Source: Lasiosphaeria ovina
Taxonomy: Eukaryota; Ascomycota; Sordariomycetes; Sordariales; Lasiosphaeriaceae
Direction of reading: 5' to 3'
Assembly: GCA_033439765.1 (NCBI GenBank)
Contig: JAULSN010000006.1
Span: 3,038,001 to 3,102,000, forward strand
Length of the DNA: 64,000 bases
Part shown: positions 54,113-64,000 of the stretch, in pieces
Numbering within the stretch: the stretch's first letter is position 1
Layout: the number at the start of each line of letters is the position of its first letter
Made by a program: the position numbers and the translations under genes
The notes under the pieces: model-generated
Database searches by the model: none
What the model saw: the letters and a program-made list of their open reading frames with translations, nothing else
What the model was told of the DNA's origin: nothing

Positions 54113-55279
54113 TTACTCAACATTAACATGCCGCATCGGCTCAAACGGCGACGGCGTGCGTGCCCGGACGCCAACGAGGTCAACATGCGACGCGTACCCG
54201 TGGTCATGCAAGCCAGCCATCTCGTCCTTGCCGACTGAGAGGTGCTTGTAGCTGGCGCCACGAACACGGAACGCCGACGGGCCGTCACCACCGCCCCGTC
54301 GGTCGCGCCGCGCCGCTATGCGCGACCGCCCCGTCCGCACGCGCACCCGGTGCTCGCGCACCGCGATCAGCGCCCACAGCGCCGCCGCCGCGACCGCCAG
54401 CCCGCCGACCACCCACGCCACGCGCGCGAACGTGTCGCCCCACTGCGCGCTGACGCTGCCCGACGACGCGCTGCTGATGTCGGCGACCAGCTTGTTCGTC
54501 AGCATGTGCCCTGCTGCCGCGGCGAGGAGCATCCCGATGGCTGAGACCTGGTTTTGTTGACGATTTAGTTAGCACGCGGTTTTTCGTCGCGACGATGAAT
54601 GATTGACGGGATACGCACCCACGAGACCAGCGCGGCCAGCACCATGCTCCAGTAGAAGCAGAAGCTCAGCGCGCCGCAGGCCAGCGCCACGGCCGCGGCG
54701 ACGACGGCCGTCATGACGCCCGCGAAGATGAGGGTCGGGTAGCTGGCGATGTAGTTCTTCTCGACCAGGTCGACGCCCCACACCCGCCACAGCCTGTTTG
54801 TGTCGTCAATGTTAGGACGGTGTTGTTTCCTTACTACTGCGATTTGGAAGTGAACAGAAAAGGCTTACCATTGCAGGTCGAACAACTGCTTGCCCCACGG
54901 CGAGCAGTAGTCGGCCTCGTACTTGTCGCCGTTCTTCTTGCCGCTGCAGTAGAGGGCCGGGAAGATGGCGAAGAAGTCTTTGGGCTTGGAGTAGTCGTGC
55001 GAGTCCGGCAGGCCGTGGTATTTCTCCTTGCCGGCTGTGGTTTCGTACTTGGCCGTGTCGATCTGCGAGAGAATGTCAGCGGGGTTCGTATGGATATGTG
55101 CTGTTTGTCGGGGCGAGTACTAGTGCGACGTAGACGCCCGAGAGCTTGGGCAGGTGCTCGGCATTGTCAATGCCCCCCGTGCCGGCCAGCAGGAAGATGA
55201 TGCCGGACGACAGCACCGCCACCTGCATTAGCAGCACCACCGGCAGCAGGAGGATGGTACAGCTGCAGTTTCGCAACAT
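54113..55279 (-). CDS. SUR7/PalI-family tetraspan membrane protein
   Basis: SUR7/PalI proteins are four-helix plasma-membrane proteins (eisosome/MCC patches, or pH signalling for PalI/Rim9). Exons 55279-55130, 55062-54869, 54793-54619, 54547-54113; 317 aa, all phases agree. The first helix is TILLLPVVLLMQVAVLSSGIIFLL. The extracellular loop has the family Cys pair (FPALYCSG … YEADYCSPW), the presumed disulfide. Helices 2-4: LIFAGVMTAVVAAAVALACGAL, SMVLAALVSWVSAIGMLLAAAAG and VAWVVGGLAVAAAALWALIAV. A basic cytosolic tail ends HVDLVGVRARTPSPFEPMRHVNVE. Which branch of the family cannot be decided from sequence alone. Intact. Confidence 0.83.
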
Positions 55280-56290
55280 TGTGACGTGTCGATGCCGCCC
55301 GAGTGTGCAGTGTGAAGACTAAAATGACCCGACTTTCAGGTCACAGAAGAGTTGTTGCAGTGAAGTCTACAGCAAGATCTGGCCGTGGGCGGATGGTTCG
55401 AGATGCGGGAATAGAAGTAGTTACTCCTAGAGAGCAGAGAATCATCGATACTCACCTCGCTACCTTCCTGTGGCTGGACGCGGACACACTCTCTGTAGTC
55501 TTTTGTTCGAGAGCCAAGCCCCGCAAGGCGGATCTCGGGGGCTGGAAGCGGCTCTGCATCCTTCCGGCGCCACTCGACTCTGGATCTAGGCCGCATCCAT
55601 TGATTCCAGGTGGGCTGATCGGTTGAAGTCGGCTTGCCAAGATATGGGATAACAGAGCTGTTGGCAGACCCCATTTGGGCTGAGATCGAATGACTTGCTG
55701 GCCGTTGTAGCCCATTGTTTATGGCACTTCCGCAAACGGAAAGGGGGGTAGATGACTTTAGCTCAAATCGTCAAGAACCCCTTCAAAGACACGGCGGCCG
55801 CCAACAGCTGATGAGCTGCCTCCCGCAATCCACAGCAAAAGGCCCAAGCTGGAGTTGGAACAAGCTTAAAGACGCAAGTCTGCCAAGCAACGCCCACTCC
55901 GGCTGCGGCGACAGGTTGGAGAATTACCGGGTCTAGAGTTGCTCAGCCCTACGGCATCGAGTCTTGGCTGCGGGGAGCTTGACGGGGCTAGTCCGCCACG
56001 AACAAAGAAACATGGCTCAGTGACTGCGGTACTTGCCGGCCGCAGGTCTCCCCGCCTCAGCCCAGAACGATTGCAATGGTAGCAAAGTGAGTAAGGTGAT
56101 TGCATGCATGTCCTGAGCAGCAAAGGGTGGCTACCTTCCGGATTGACTGTGGTTTTGTTTTGGAGATAAATGAGCAGGCCAACTGTCAAAGTGAAGTTGT
56201 TCTTCATCCTGCCAAAGTTCTGGTTTTGTACCCTCAAGTCTACCAAAACATATTGTAGTTATTTTGCCTGTGCCCAGCGGCTCTGCGACC
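55280..56290. other. Divergent intergenic region
   Basis: Upstream of the SUR7-like gene (minus) and of the repeat-rich secreted protein (plus). No gene is supported; the ORFs start at non-ATG codons or have random composition. Confidence 0.55.
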
Positions 56291-57319
56291 ATGCAACTCT
56301 TTTTGCTTGCATTCGCCCCGGCAATGGCGCTGGGAGCATATTACGAGGCGGACTACAGACACTCAGAGGTCTATGGCGAGGCCCACTCGACAACTTCGCC
56401 AGACTACGCTTCGTCAACCCCCACCTCATGGTGGTACAGCACCTCGTCCGAGACTTCTAACTACAAGTCTTCCTCAACCTATACCCCGTCGACGTCAACA
56501 TATACACCTTCGACGTCCACCTATACTTCGTCGACGTACACACCTTCGACGTACACAACGTCGACGTATACACCGTCGACTTCCACCTACACGTCATCGA
56601 CCTACACCACCCCAAAGTACTCCACCTCGCCATACACCGACACATACACATCGACTTGGACCACAAGCACCTATTCCTATACAACCAAGCACAAGAGCAC
56701 CACCACCACGACACCTTACACGCCATACACGCCAAACACGCCATATACACCAAACACGCCGTACACGCCGTACACACCATCCACAGAGATATACTATCCC
56801 CCCACCCCCCCAGTCCCCCACCCGAGCCCCAACCCAACCTGCGGCGCCGTGAACTACATCACCGTAACCGTCACGCAAACAGTCTACCCAACCGGGTGCC
56901 CGCCCTCACCTCCAGGCAGCTACTGCCCGGACGGCTCGCTACCGCCGTGCAAGGCGCCGCCGCCAACAACCTGCCCCGACGGCACCGCACCACCCTGCAA
57001 GGCGCCGCCGGCAACCTGCCCGGCGGGGTGCGCCGTGCACAGCAACCACTGCGACGCAGCCACAGCGCCGACGTGCATCTTCCCGGACCCGCGACTACCG
57101 AACCCGCGCGCCGCGTGCGCTTGTCGGCCCGGGTACAAGGCGTCGGCGCCCGTCGCCGACGCGGACACGGCCCGCCAGTGGCGCCTCGATATCCCTGGCC
57201 AGGAGCACCGCGTGTGGGTTGCGGAAGGTGTGGTTTGTGATCAGTTGTGCGTCGTCTCGACGGGCGTCGATAGCTGTCGCGAGGTGGTGGCGCTGCCGGC
57301 TGCTTGTGCTGGGTTTTGA
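56291..57319 (+). CDS. Secreted Tyr/Thr/Pro-repeat protein with Cys-rich tail
   Basis: Single exon, 342 aa from the ATG at 56291, which opens the signal peptide [15 protein letters not shown]; the 9-codon extension upstream starts at TTG. Residues ~60-130 are an imperfect repeat of [13 protein letters not shown] type, then [14 protein letters not shown], strongly expected to be O-glycosylated. The last 150 residues are Cys-rich with [36 protein letters not shown] and end …[11 protein letters not shown], without an evident GPI signal. It looks like a cell-wall or adhesin-type protein. The repeats arose from a 12-24-nt DNA unit (tcgacgtayaca…). I do not recognise a named family. Confidence 0.75.
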   Translation: MQLFLLAFAPAMALGAYYEADYRHSEVYGEAHSTTSPDYASSTPTSWWYSTSSETSNYKSSSTYTPSTSTYTPSTSTYTSSTYTPSTYTTSTYTPSTSTYTSSTYTTPKYSTSPYTDTYTSTWTTSTYSYTTKHKSTTTTTPYTPYTPNTPYTPNTPYTPYTPSTEIYYPPTPPVPHPSPNPTCGAVNYITVTVTQTVYPTGCPPSPPGSYCPDGSLPPCKAPPPTTCPDGTAPPCKAPPATCPAGCAVHSNHCDAATAPTCIFPDPRLPNPRAACACRPGYKASAPVADADTARQWRLDIPGQEHRVWVAEGVVCDQLCVVSTGVDSCREVVALPAACAGF

Positions 57320-57755
57320 TGTTGGGATGGAAGGATGGATGGATGGATGGATGGATGGATGGATGGATGGATGGATGGATGGATGGATGGATGGATGGGA
57401 TGAAGGTGTCTTCTCGCTCGTTTTTATTTTTGGGTTGAATTTAGGCGTCAGTGTTTGTTTGTTTGTTTGTGTCTAACTAAGGGACTGATTGGGTTTAGAC
57501 CTAGGAGTTAATTTCTTGGTTGCAACTTTGGAAGGCTTAGAAATAATGTTAATAACGGTCAATGTCGGTTCATATGGGAGTTTCTTATCTGTTTCTCGGT
57601 CTCAACCATAACGCGGGATCTTCCCTAGTCCAGTCAAGCACCGTGCTGCCAATGTGCCCGTTGACTGACTCGGGGAGTGGGCACATATCAATCTCAACAC
57701 CGAGCTCTCTTTCCATCAGCCAACCAGCGCTACGGCGGGTGTCCACACCTGCAAA
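57320..57755. repeat. (GGAT)n microsatellite (57333-57398) and flank
   Basis: About 16 uninterrupted GGAT units begin ~14 bp after the stop codon of the repeat-rich secreted protein, so they lie in its 3' UTR. The remaining DNA to 57755 holds no gene. Confidence 0.9.
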
Positions 57756-57835
57756 TCTTCCGTAGTACAGTGGTCAGTATATGAGCTTGTCATTCGATTT
57801 CGCTCGGGACCCGGGTTCAATTCCCGGCGGGAGAG
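57756..57835 (+). tRNA. tRNA-Asp (anticodon GTC) with 8-nt intron
   Basis: Acceptor stem TCTTCCG pairs with CGGGAGA (one T-G wobble), and the discriminator is G. A-box TAGTACAGTGG and B-box GGTTCAATTCC are standard. The anticodon stem TGAGC/GCTCG forms if TTCGATTT at 57793-57800 is removed; the intron then lies exactly 3' of position 37, the normal eukaryotic tRNA intron site. Anticodon GTC is at 57789-57791. T stem CCGGG/CCCGG is perfect. Confidence 0.88.
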
Positions 57836-59773
57836 TTTATTTTTGGGGCTGTCGTCGGCAGCGCTGCAAACTCGATGGTTGTGTGTTTTTGGTTGTTGTT
57901 GATACGCGCTACTTTTCCCGGCCGTTGTTACATGTGCCCGTAAGTATTGTAGTGACTTCAGACTATTGAGTTGGGGCGAAAGATGGCTGTGTATGAGATG
58001 GAAATGGAACGCGACCACTGGTCGAAGCCAAGATGGTAAAGCACATTAATTGGGAGTGGACAACAAGTTCCCTGCCTTAAATTGGTTCTCGTATTCTGGC
58101 AAAGCATTAGGCGTACTCCAACCCAACACAGCTCGCTACCGTTGAGCTGAGCTGGACACTGGCGACTGGATTAGGGGGGCCGGGAGAGAATCTGCTATCG
58201 ATTCGATGTTTGTCAGGATCGATTCGCCAGCGCTGCCGCCATTGCCTGGCCAAAACGCCACGCATATCTGTCTCGGGAAGATGGATTCACCCCCGACACC
58301 TAATTGGACTAGCGGTTTCAAATCGTCGAGGAACTGTTTGCACTGCCACTCTCGAGCCTGAACCCAACCAGCCAGAAATATGCGCAGCTGCTTAGGCCCA
58401 GCCGCCCAGGCATTTACAGCCACCAGTTGCTTTGTAGCAGCGTGGGTTTTCAACGCCGTGTTGGTGGCGGTTTTGGCTTGAACTGGAAACAGAAAAGAAA
58501 TATCTACTATCGCGCTGATCGAGAAAATGCGTGAACGTGTGAACAACAGTCTCCGCAGCCCCAAATCAATTTTTTCGAGCCCGACGCTCCAGACAACCGC
58601 ATCGTTGTTTATCGGATTTGTAATCTCTGTTGCCCTTTTCCGCGACAAGATGGATGCGAGGCACTTGTGTCTGGCTCAGTGCGTCGTCGCCGTCGTCACG
58701 TACCATTCCCCATATGGCTACCGCGACCATCTGGTAGACAGACGATCGATGGTTTAATCGAGACGCAGCTGCCCCGTTTGTGCGAGCCCCCTCAGTAGCG
58801 GATTTTGTGCCTCGCAAGGCACTCTACACCCACCCACCCTAGGCAACCGTTTGCCGAGGCGAGAAAACATGCGACAAATGAGTTGCCGTGTGCTGTATTG
58901 GGAAGGTGCTAAGCCCTAAAATTCCAAACCACGTTACACAGACCTGCTCCCGTTAGGCATTTGGCACCCAACACTAACAACTCGGGCACTCGGGTTGCTT
59001 CTGACGATGGAGTGCTCCTTCCCTCAGCGGGTACTTGATCCGTGCATACACGTCCGCCGAATTAGAGTTTGGCTAGTTCGTCCCGACTCAAGCAAGCTCC
59101 ATGCTGTGGCCAGCACTACGACCAAAGCTGGGCGAACAAACTGCGGGATGTGCGCATTCGATAAATGATGTACCTATCCGTTTTCAGCCCCCATTTTGCA
59201 AAAATATAGTATTTTACGTACCTGGGTTTGGGACCTTGACGCACAACAAAAAGAAATTGGGTTGGGGGTGGCTGGGCGGGAAGCCGCCTTCTTTGGACTG
59301 CCAAGCTGCCAGGATGGCGGACTGAAGAGTACGATTGGCCATGTCCACGCCGGGCCGTGATGTCACATCATTCCGCATCCAAGAACGCGCGGCCGTCCTC
59401 TTCCAGCTAGAGCATGTCTGGGGAAACAGGGGAAGCCCGTGTTGGGCCAATTGACGGGCGGCCAAACGGCAATGTTCTGGCGCTTCGACGATGCATCATT
59501 GAGTCGCTCACGCCCCTTTCAAGCCGCGTCACTCGCTGCATGGAACACGGCCTCGACATATTTGCTTCATGATACGCATAGATAGCGCGTTGGCATTCAG
59601 ATAACAGATGCCGATGGACTGCGGGATACAAGGTTGATTGATTGATACAGAGAGGTCGAGAGACACCTCTTTGACTCGCTCGATCCCCGAGTTCCAGCAC
59701 AGTCACGCTCTTCTGCATCCCCATCTCGACTTTCGGCTGCAGCAGAATCATCATCATCACCACCGCCGTCGAC
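57836..59773. other. 1.9-kb intergenic region before the ABC transporter
   Basis: No supported gene. The minus ORF 58136-58648 begins at TTG and has no domain. Near 59640-59770 is presumably the 5' UTR of the ABC transporter. Confidence 0.55.
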
Positions 59774-62700
59774 ATGGCGTGGTCCTCCCCACGGCAGTTT
59801 GCGAGGCAGGTCAAGGCGCTGGTGTGGAAGAACCTGGTGCTGCTGGTCACGCGGCACTGGCTATCGACGCTGTTGCTAGCCGCCGTCGCCCCAATCGCCA
59901 TTCTTGCCGTCACTCTCAACATCAAAAACTTCGAGCCGGCCAAGAAGGGCTTTGGCGTCGGCTCGCCCGCGCCCGTGATCGCCCTCCGCGACGCCATCCC
60001 CAGCTCGCAGCGGCTGGTCATCGTCAGGGCCGACAACCCGGACCTCGGCTCCGACATCGACGATGTCATCAAGACCATCACGGAGCCGCTAGCGCCCAGC
60101 CAGTGGTTCCAGGTCAGCAGCCGCCAGGAGGCCACTGACAGCTGCTTCACCAACTTCCGCGGCACGTCGGGCTGCTATGCCGTCATCACCTTCAACGACT
60201 CGCCCTTGTCCACCGTCCCGTTCCTCAACCACACCTGGTCCTACACGGTCCGCTTCGACCCCATCCACGGCCAGGTGTACAGCGCCGATGTCTTCTCCCA
60301 AGACAATACCTACCAGAGATACTGGCTGCCCACGCAGCTGGCCGTCGAGAATGCCATGACCAACTCCACCGAGGCCCCACTCACCTACATGTATACCACG
60401 CAAACGCAGGAAGATGTGGACGCCGACCAGAGAAGACAATACGCCAAAAACGTGGTCCGCATCTTCGTCATCGTCTTCTTCCTCCATGTGGTGCCGTCCA
60501 TCTACCATGTTGTCAACGTCATTACCACGGAGCGCGAGATTGGCCTCTCTCAGCTGGTTGATGCCATGGGCAGCGGCCCTACCGCTCGCGTCGTCAGCCA
60601 CATCATCACTTTCAGCAGCGTGTACCTGCCAACGTGGCTTATCTCTGGTGTTTGTATGTCTGTTCCTCTTATCCCTTCCTCACTAATTAGCCCGCACGCA
60701 ATATCTACCAGCACATTATCTGACTACTAACCGACAGTGTACTGGGACCTCCTCTTCCCCGACACAAATGCGGCCATCCTCATATTCTGGCAGCTGTTTA
60801 GCGGCCTGGCCTTTCTCAACGCGACCGTCTTCGCGGCAGCCTTCTTCAAGACGCGCAGAATCTCGAGCATATTCGTCGTCATCTGCTTCGGTCTCCTTGC
60901 CGCAGGCGCCATGGATACGCTGAGCCAGAGGATCCAGACGAGCAGCGTCCTGCCTCTGTCGCTCTTCTTTCCGGCCATGAACTACATCTATCTTGTCTCT
61001 CATGCAAGTTTCCCCGCCCGCCATGCCGCGTCTAACCCTGTCTAACAATGACCCGCACGATAGATGGCACGGTTCGCGGTGATCAACCAGCCCGTCAACA
61101 TGTGGCAAACCTCGGGGCTCGAATCGTTTGACCTCGAGCAGTCGTACTACGTCCCCGTGAAGACGTTCTGGGGATTTCTGATCCTGCAGATCTTCTTCTA
61201 CCCCGTGCTGGCCATCCTCGCCGAGCACTTTGTCCACGGCATCAACCACAAGGGGCGCGCCATGACGGCGACAGGAGAAACGGAATTCTCGGGAGGTAGC
61301 GACGCCGACTCTGGCGTGGCTATCAGGACCACCGGGCTGGCCAAGGTGTATCCCCTGACGTGGCACAAGAACTGGGCCGGCTTCGGCAGGGACAAGAACA
61401 CGGGGCTGCGGGCGCTGAACGGCGTCGACCTCGTCGCCCACAAACGCCAAATCCTGTGCCTGCTCGGCGTCAACGGCGCCGGCAAGTCCACCACGCTCGA
61501 TCTGCTGTCAGGGTTCCAGCAGCCCACCGCCGGGACTATGGACATTGCTGCCAGTCCCTCGCAGCTTGGTTAGTGATCTTCCAACTTCGAGACCCCCAAA
61601 TCCAACAAGCCCACTAACATGAGTCGTGATCCAGGCATATGTCCGCAGCGAAATGTCTTGTTTGACCGGCTTACGGTTCTCGAGCACGTCAAGTTCTGGT
61701 CTCAGCTGAAGGGCGGGAGGGAAGACGCTAATGCCATGCACGAGCTCATTGCAGCATGCGACTTGTCCCACAAGACACACAGCCAGGCGGGCACGCTGAG
61801 CGGTGGGCAGAAGCGCAAGCTGCAGCTGGCGTGCATGTTTGTCGGAGGCACTACGGTGTGTCTGATGGACGAGGTGACGTCTGGACTGGTGAGTTGCTGA
61901 CCGGCCGTCTACCCCTTTTATCTGCCTCCATACTGACCACCGTCTGATTAGGATCCAATATCCCGACGCGCCATTTGGAACATTATCCTAGCGGAGCGCT
62001 CCAAGCGGTCTATGGTCTTCACGACGCACTTCCTCGACGAGGGCGAGGTGCTGGCAGACCACATCGTCATCCTCTCCAAGGGCCAGATCAAGTGCCAGGG
62101 TTCGGGCATCGAGCTTAAAAACACTTACGGTGGTGGCTATCGCGTCTACGCCCCCCTCGGGTCGGCACGCGGGGGCGTCAAGGGCATCGACGCCCCGTGG
62201 ACGGTACACCAAGACCAGATGGTCTACCAGACGCCCGATTCGCGCTCGGCGGCCCAGATCGTGTCGCAGCTCGAGGCGGCCGGTCACTCAAACGTGCAAG
62301 TCGCCGGGCCTACGGTTGAAGACGTGTTTCTGCACGTGGCGCAGGCCGACGTAGAGGCACAGGAGCTGGCGCTGGGGCACCAAGACGATGAAAAGGGAGC
62401 GGACATCAACAACAGCAACACCATTAAGAGCGCGGCGCCCATGCTGCTCCCCGGGCAGCAGCTCAGCTCGGGGAGGCCGACTTCCTTCTTCCAGCAGGTG
62501 CGGATCCTGATGATGAAGCGGATGCGGGTGCTGCCGCGGTACTGGGCGTCTGCGTTCCTGGCCCTGTTGTTGCCGATCGCGCTGATGCCCGGCATCAATA
62601 CACTGGTCAAGAAGAGTTTCATCCGGCCCAGCTGCGTCAACCACAACAACCAGTGGAGCATTTACGAGCCCGCCAACGTCAGCCTCTACAGCTTCTACTA

Positions 62701-64000
62701 CTACAGCCCCGACTTCGAGTATTCGGGCAAGCACATGCCCTTCGGCCCACCCTCTGCGGTGCCCGCGCTGCGCAACGTGCTCAGCAAGTTCCCCGTTGGC
62801 TATGAGTACAACATGTCGTACTTCGACGCAGACTTTGACGTCTACGACACGCTCGACGAGTTCCAGGCCAAGATCCACAAAGACCACCCCTTTGGCCAGG
62901 CGCAGCTGTTTATCGGTACCGACGGCAAGCCCACGACCATCGCCCAGAACTCGCAGACGAGCATCGAGGGCGCCATGATCTCGCTCAACCTGTACACGTC
63001 CATCCGCAGCGGCGTCGAGATTGCGGCCCACATCGACTATACCTACCAGCCGGTGCGTCGTTTGTGTGCTCACATATGTCATATCCACCCTGCGAGGTCG
63101 TTTGCTGACCTTGTTTTTGTAATCGCAGCCCGTCTCTGACGGCGGAAGTTCCACTTACATCCTAGTAAGAAGCCCTCCCCGCCCTTCTTCCTCACCTACT
63201 ATGCACCATTGACACTACGACCAGTACGCCTCTCTGATCATGGCCCTCTACCCGGCCTTCTTCGCGCTGTACCCGGCGTTTGAGCGCGTGCAGAACGTGC
63301 GGGCGCTGCAGTTCTCCAACGGCGTGCGGCCGCTGCCCATGTGGACGGCCTACTTCCTGTTCGACCTCGCCTTTGTGACTGCCGTGTCCATCGCCTTCAC
63401 CATCACCATCAGCCAGCAGTTTCCTCTGTGGTGGGGCTACGCATATATGCTCCCAGTGTGCCTGTTGCACGGAATCACGGCCATCGTCCTAGCCTACATC
63501 GTCAGCCTGCGCGCCTCGTCGCAGCTGTCGGGCTTCCTGTGGGCCATTGGCTTCGCGCTGCTGAGCTGGTTCGCCATGGTGTTGGCTTATGTCGTAAGTT
63601 GCATACTTCTTTCTGTGTTCTTCTCGCCTAGGCTTTTCCCTAACTAACTGCCAAAATAACAGCTGCCCAACACGATATCCGACGCGATCAACGTGCAGCG
63701 CAACGCCGACATCGTGGCCTACACGCTCGGACTCGTGTTCCCGATCGGCAGCGTGATCCGCGGCATGGCGCTGGGCTTCAACATGTACCAGCTTGCGTGC
63801 CGCGACGACGGCGCCGCGGCGACGCCCGGCAGCTGGTGGGGCTACGGCTTCCCGATCACGTACCTGATCGTGCAGGTCGTGCTGTTCGGCGCCCTGCTCG
63901 TGTGGCTCGACAGCGACCTGTCCTTCTCGCTGCTGCTGCCGCGTCGCGGCCCGGGCAGAGGCGGCGCTGGCGGTGCTGCTGCTGTCGCTGCCGCTGGGAG
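59774..64000 (+). CDS. ABCA-type ABC transporter (partial, cut by right edge)
   Basis: Full-size transporter of the ABCA/ABC-A subfamily, members of which mostly move lipids. Exons: 59774-60653, 60738-61003, 61064-61568, 61635-61888, 61952-63052, 63129-63164, 63225-63593, 63663 to the edge; phases consistent. TMD1 starts with RQVKALVWKNLVLLVTRHW and a large extracellular loop. NBD1 has Walker A GVNGAGKST (~517-525), signature LSGGQKRKLQLA, Walker B VCLMDEVTSGLDP and the H-loop in FTTHFLDEGEVLADH. All catalytic parts of NBD1 are intact. TMD2 begins MMKRMRVLPRYWASAFLALLLPI. NBD2 would lie beyond the window. Intron 2 uses a GC donor (CAT|GCAAGT), and exon 6 is only 36 nt. Substrate unknown. Confidence 0.92.

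Noticed and set aside
58136..58648. 170-codon minus-strand ORF
   Set aside because: Starts at TTG, has no recognisable domain, and no neighbouring splice signals extend it.

Overview
The window is nuclear DNA from a filamentous ascomycete (Pezizomycotina; a Sordariomycete seems most likely, but I cannot name the species). Evidence for this: short introns of about 45-160 nt with GT..CTRAC..AG signals, two Pol III tRNA genes, and typical fungal families (HET, Zn2Cys6, CFEM-like, SUR7/PalI, CSC1/DUF221, NmrA-like). Coding regions are GC-rich. They are separated by AT-richer stretches, some of which hold decayed repeats whose changes resemble repeat-induced point mutation (RIP). Most gene models below are spliced. 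I built each join by hand and checked that reading phase is kept across it; coordinates give the outer limits of the CDS and the exons are in the evidence text.

Layout, left to right. 1.3-4.0 kb: a Fic/AMPylase-like protein and a calcineurin-type metallophosphoesterase, both on the minus strand. 4.1-6.8 kb: decayed coding and repeat sequence. 6.9-11.2 kb: a Nudix hydrolase, a HET-domain gene and a second Nudix hydrolase, followed tail-to-tail by a small secreted cysteine protein whose start codon seems lost. 11.6-14.5 kb: a second relic region sharing repeats with the first. 14.6-18.2 kb: a large CSC1/OSCA-like channel protein, then tRNA-Lys(CTT). 19.1-22.9 kb: a secreted M28 aminopeptidase and a remarkable Cys/His tandem-repeat protein. 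24.9-26.3 kb: a clearly dead cytochrome P450. 27.1-28.2 kb: a four-helix membrane protein of unknown family. 28.3-33.2 kb: a tandem segmental duplication carrying two CFEM-like surface proteins and ending in a GTPase-like gene that lacks its N-terminal G motifs. 34.1-37.4 kb: an NmrA-like reductase converging on a Zn2Cys6 regulator. 38.5-45.5 kb: a viroplasmin-domain-only protein, a tetraspan membrane protein, a type-B carboxylesterase and a DUF1993 protein. 46.0-49.6 kb: a CorA-like protein and a one-helix micro-protein. 51.4-57.3 kb: a long disordered protein, a SUR7/PalI-type tetraspanner and a secreted Tyr/Thr/Pro-repeat protein. 57.8 kb: tRNA-Asp(GTC) with an 8-nt intron. 59.8-64.0 kb: an ABCA-type transporter that runs off the right edge.

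The genes do not form one obvious biosynthetic cluster. The most system-like group is Nudix-HET-Nudix: a self/non-self recognition-type gene next to two paralogous nucleotide-diphosphate hydrolases, one of them sharing a divergent promoter with it. A functional link is my inference only. The second notable locus is the CFEM-like/GTPase duplication. Several genes show decay or altered key residues: the Fic inhibitory glutamate, the P450, the GTPase N-terminus, and the start codon of the small secreted protein. This suggests a fast-evolving accessory region.
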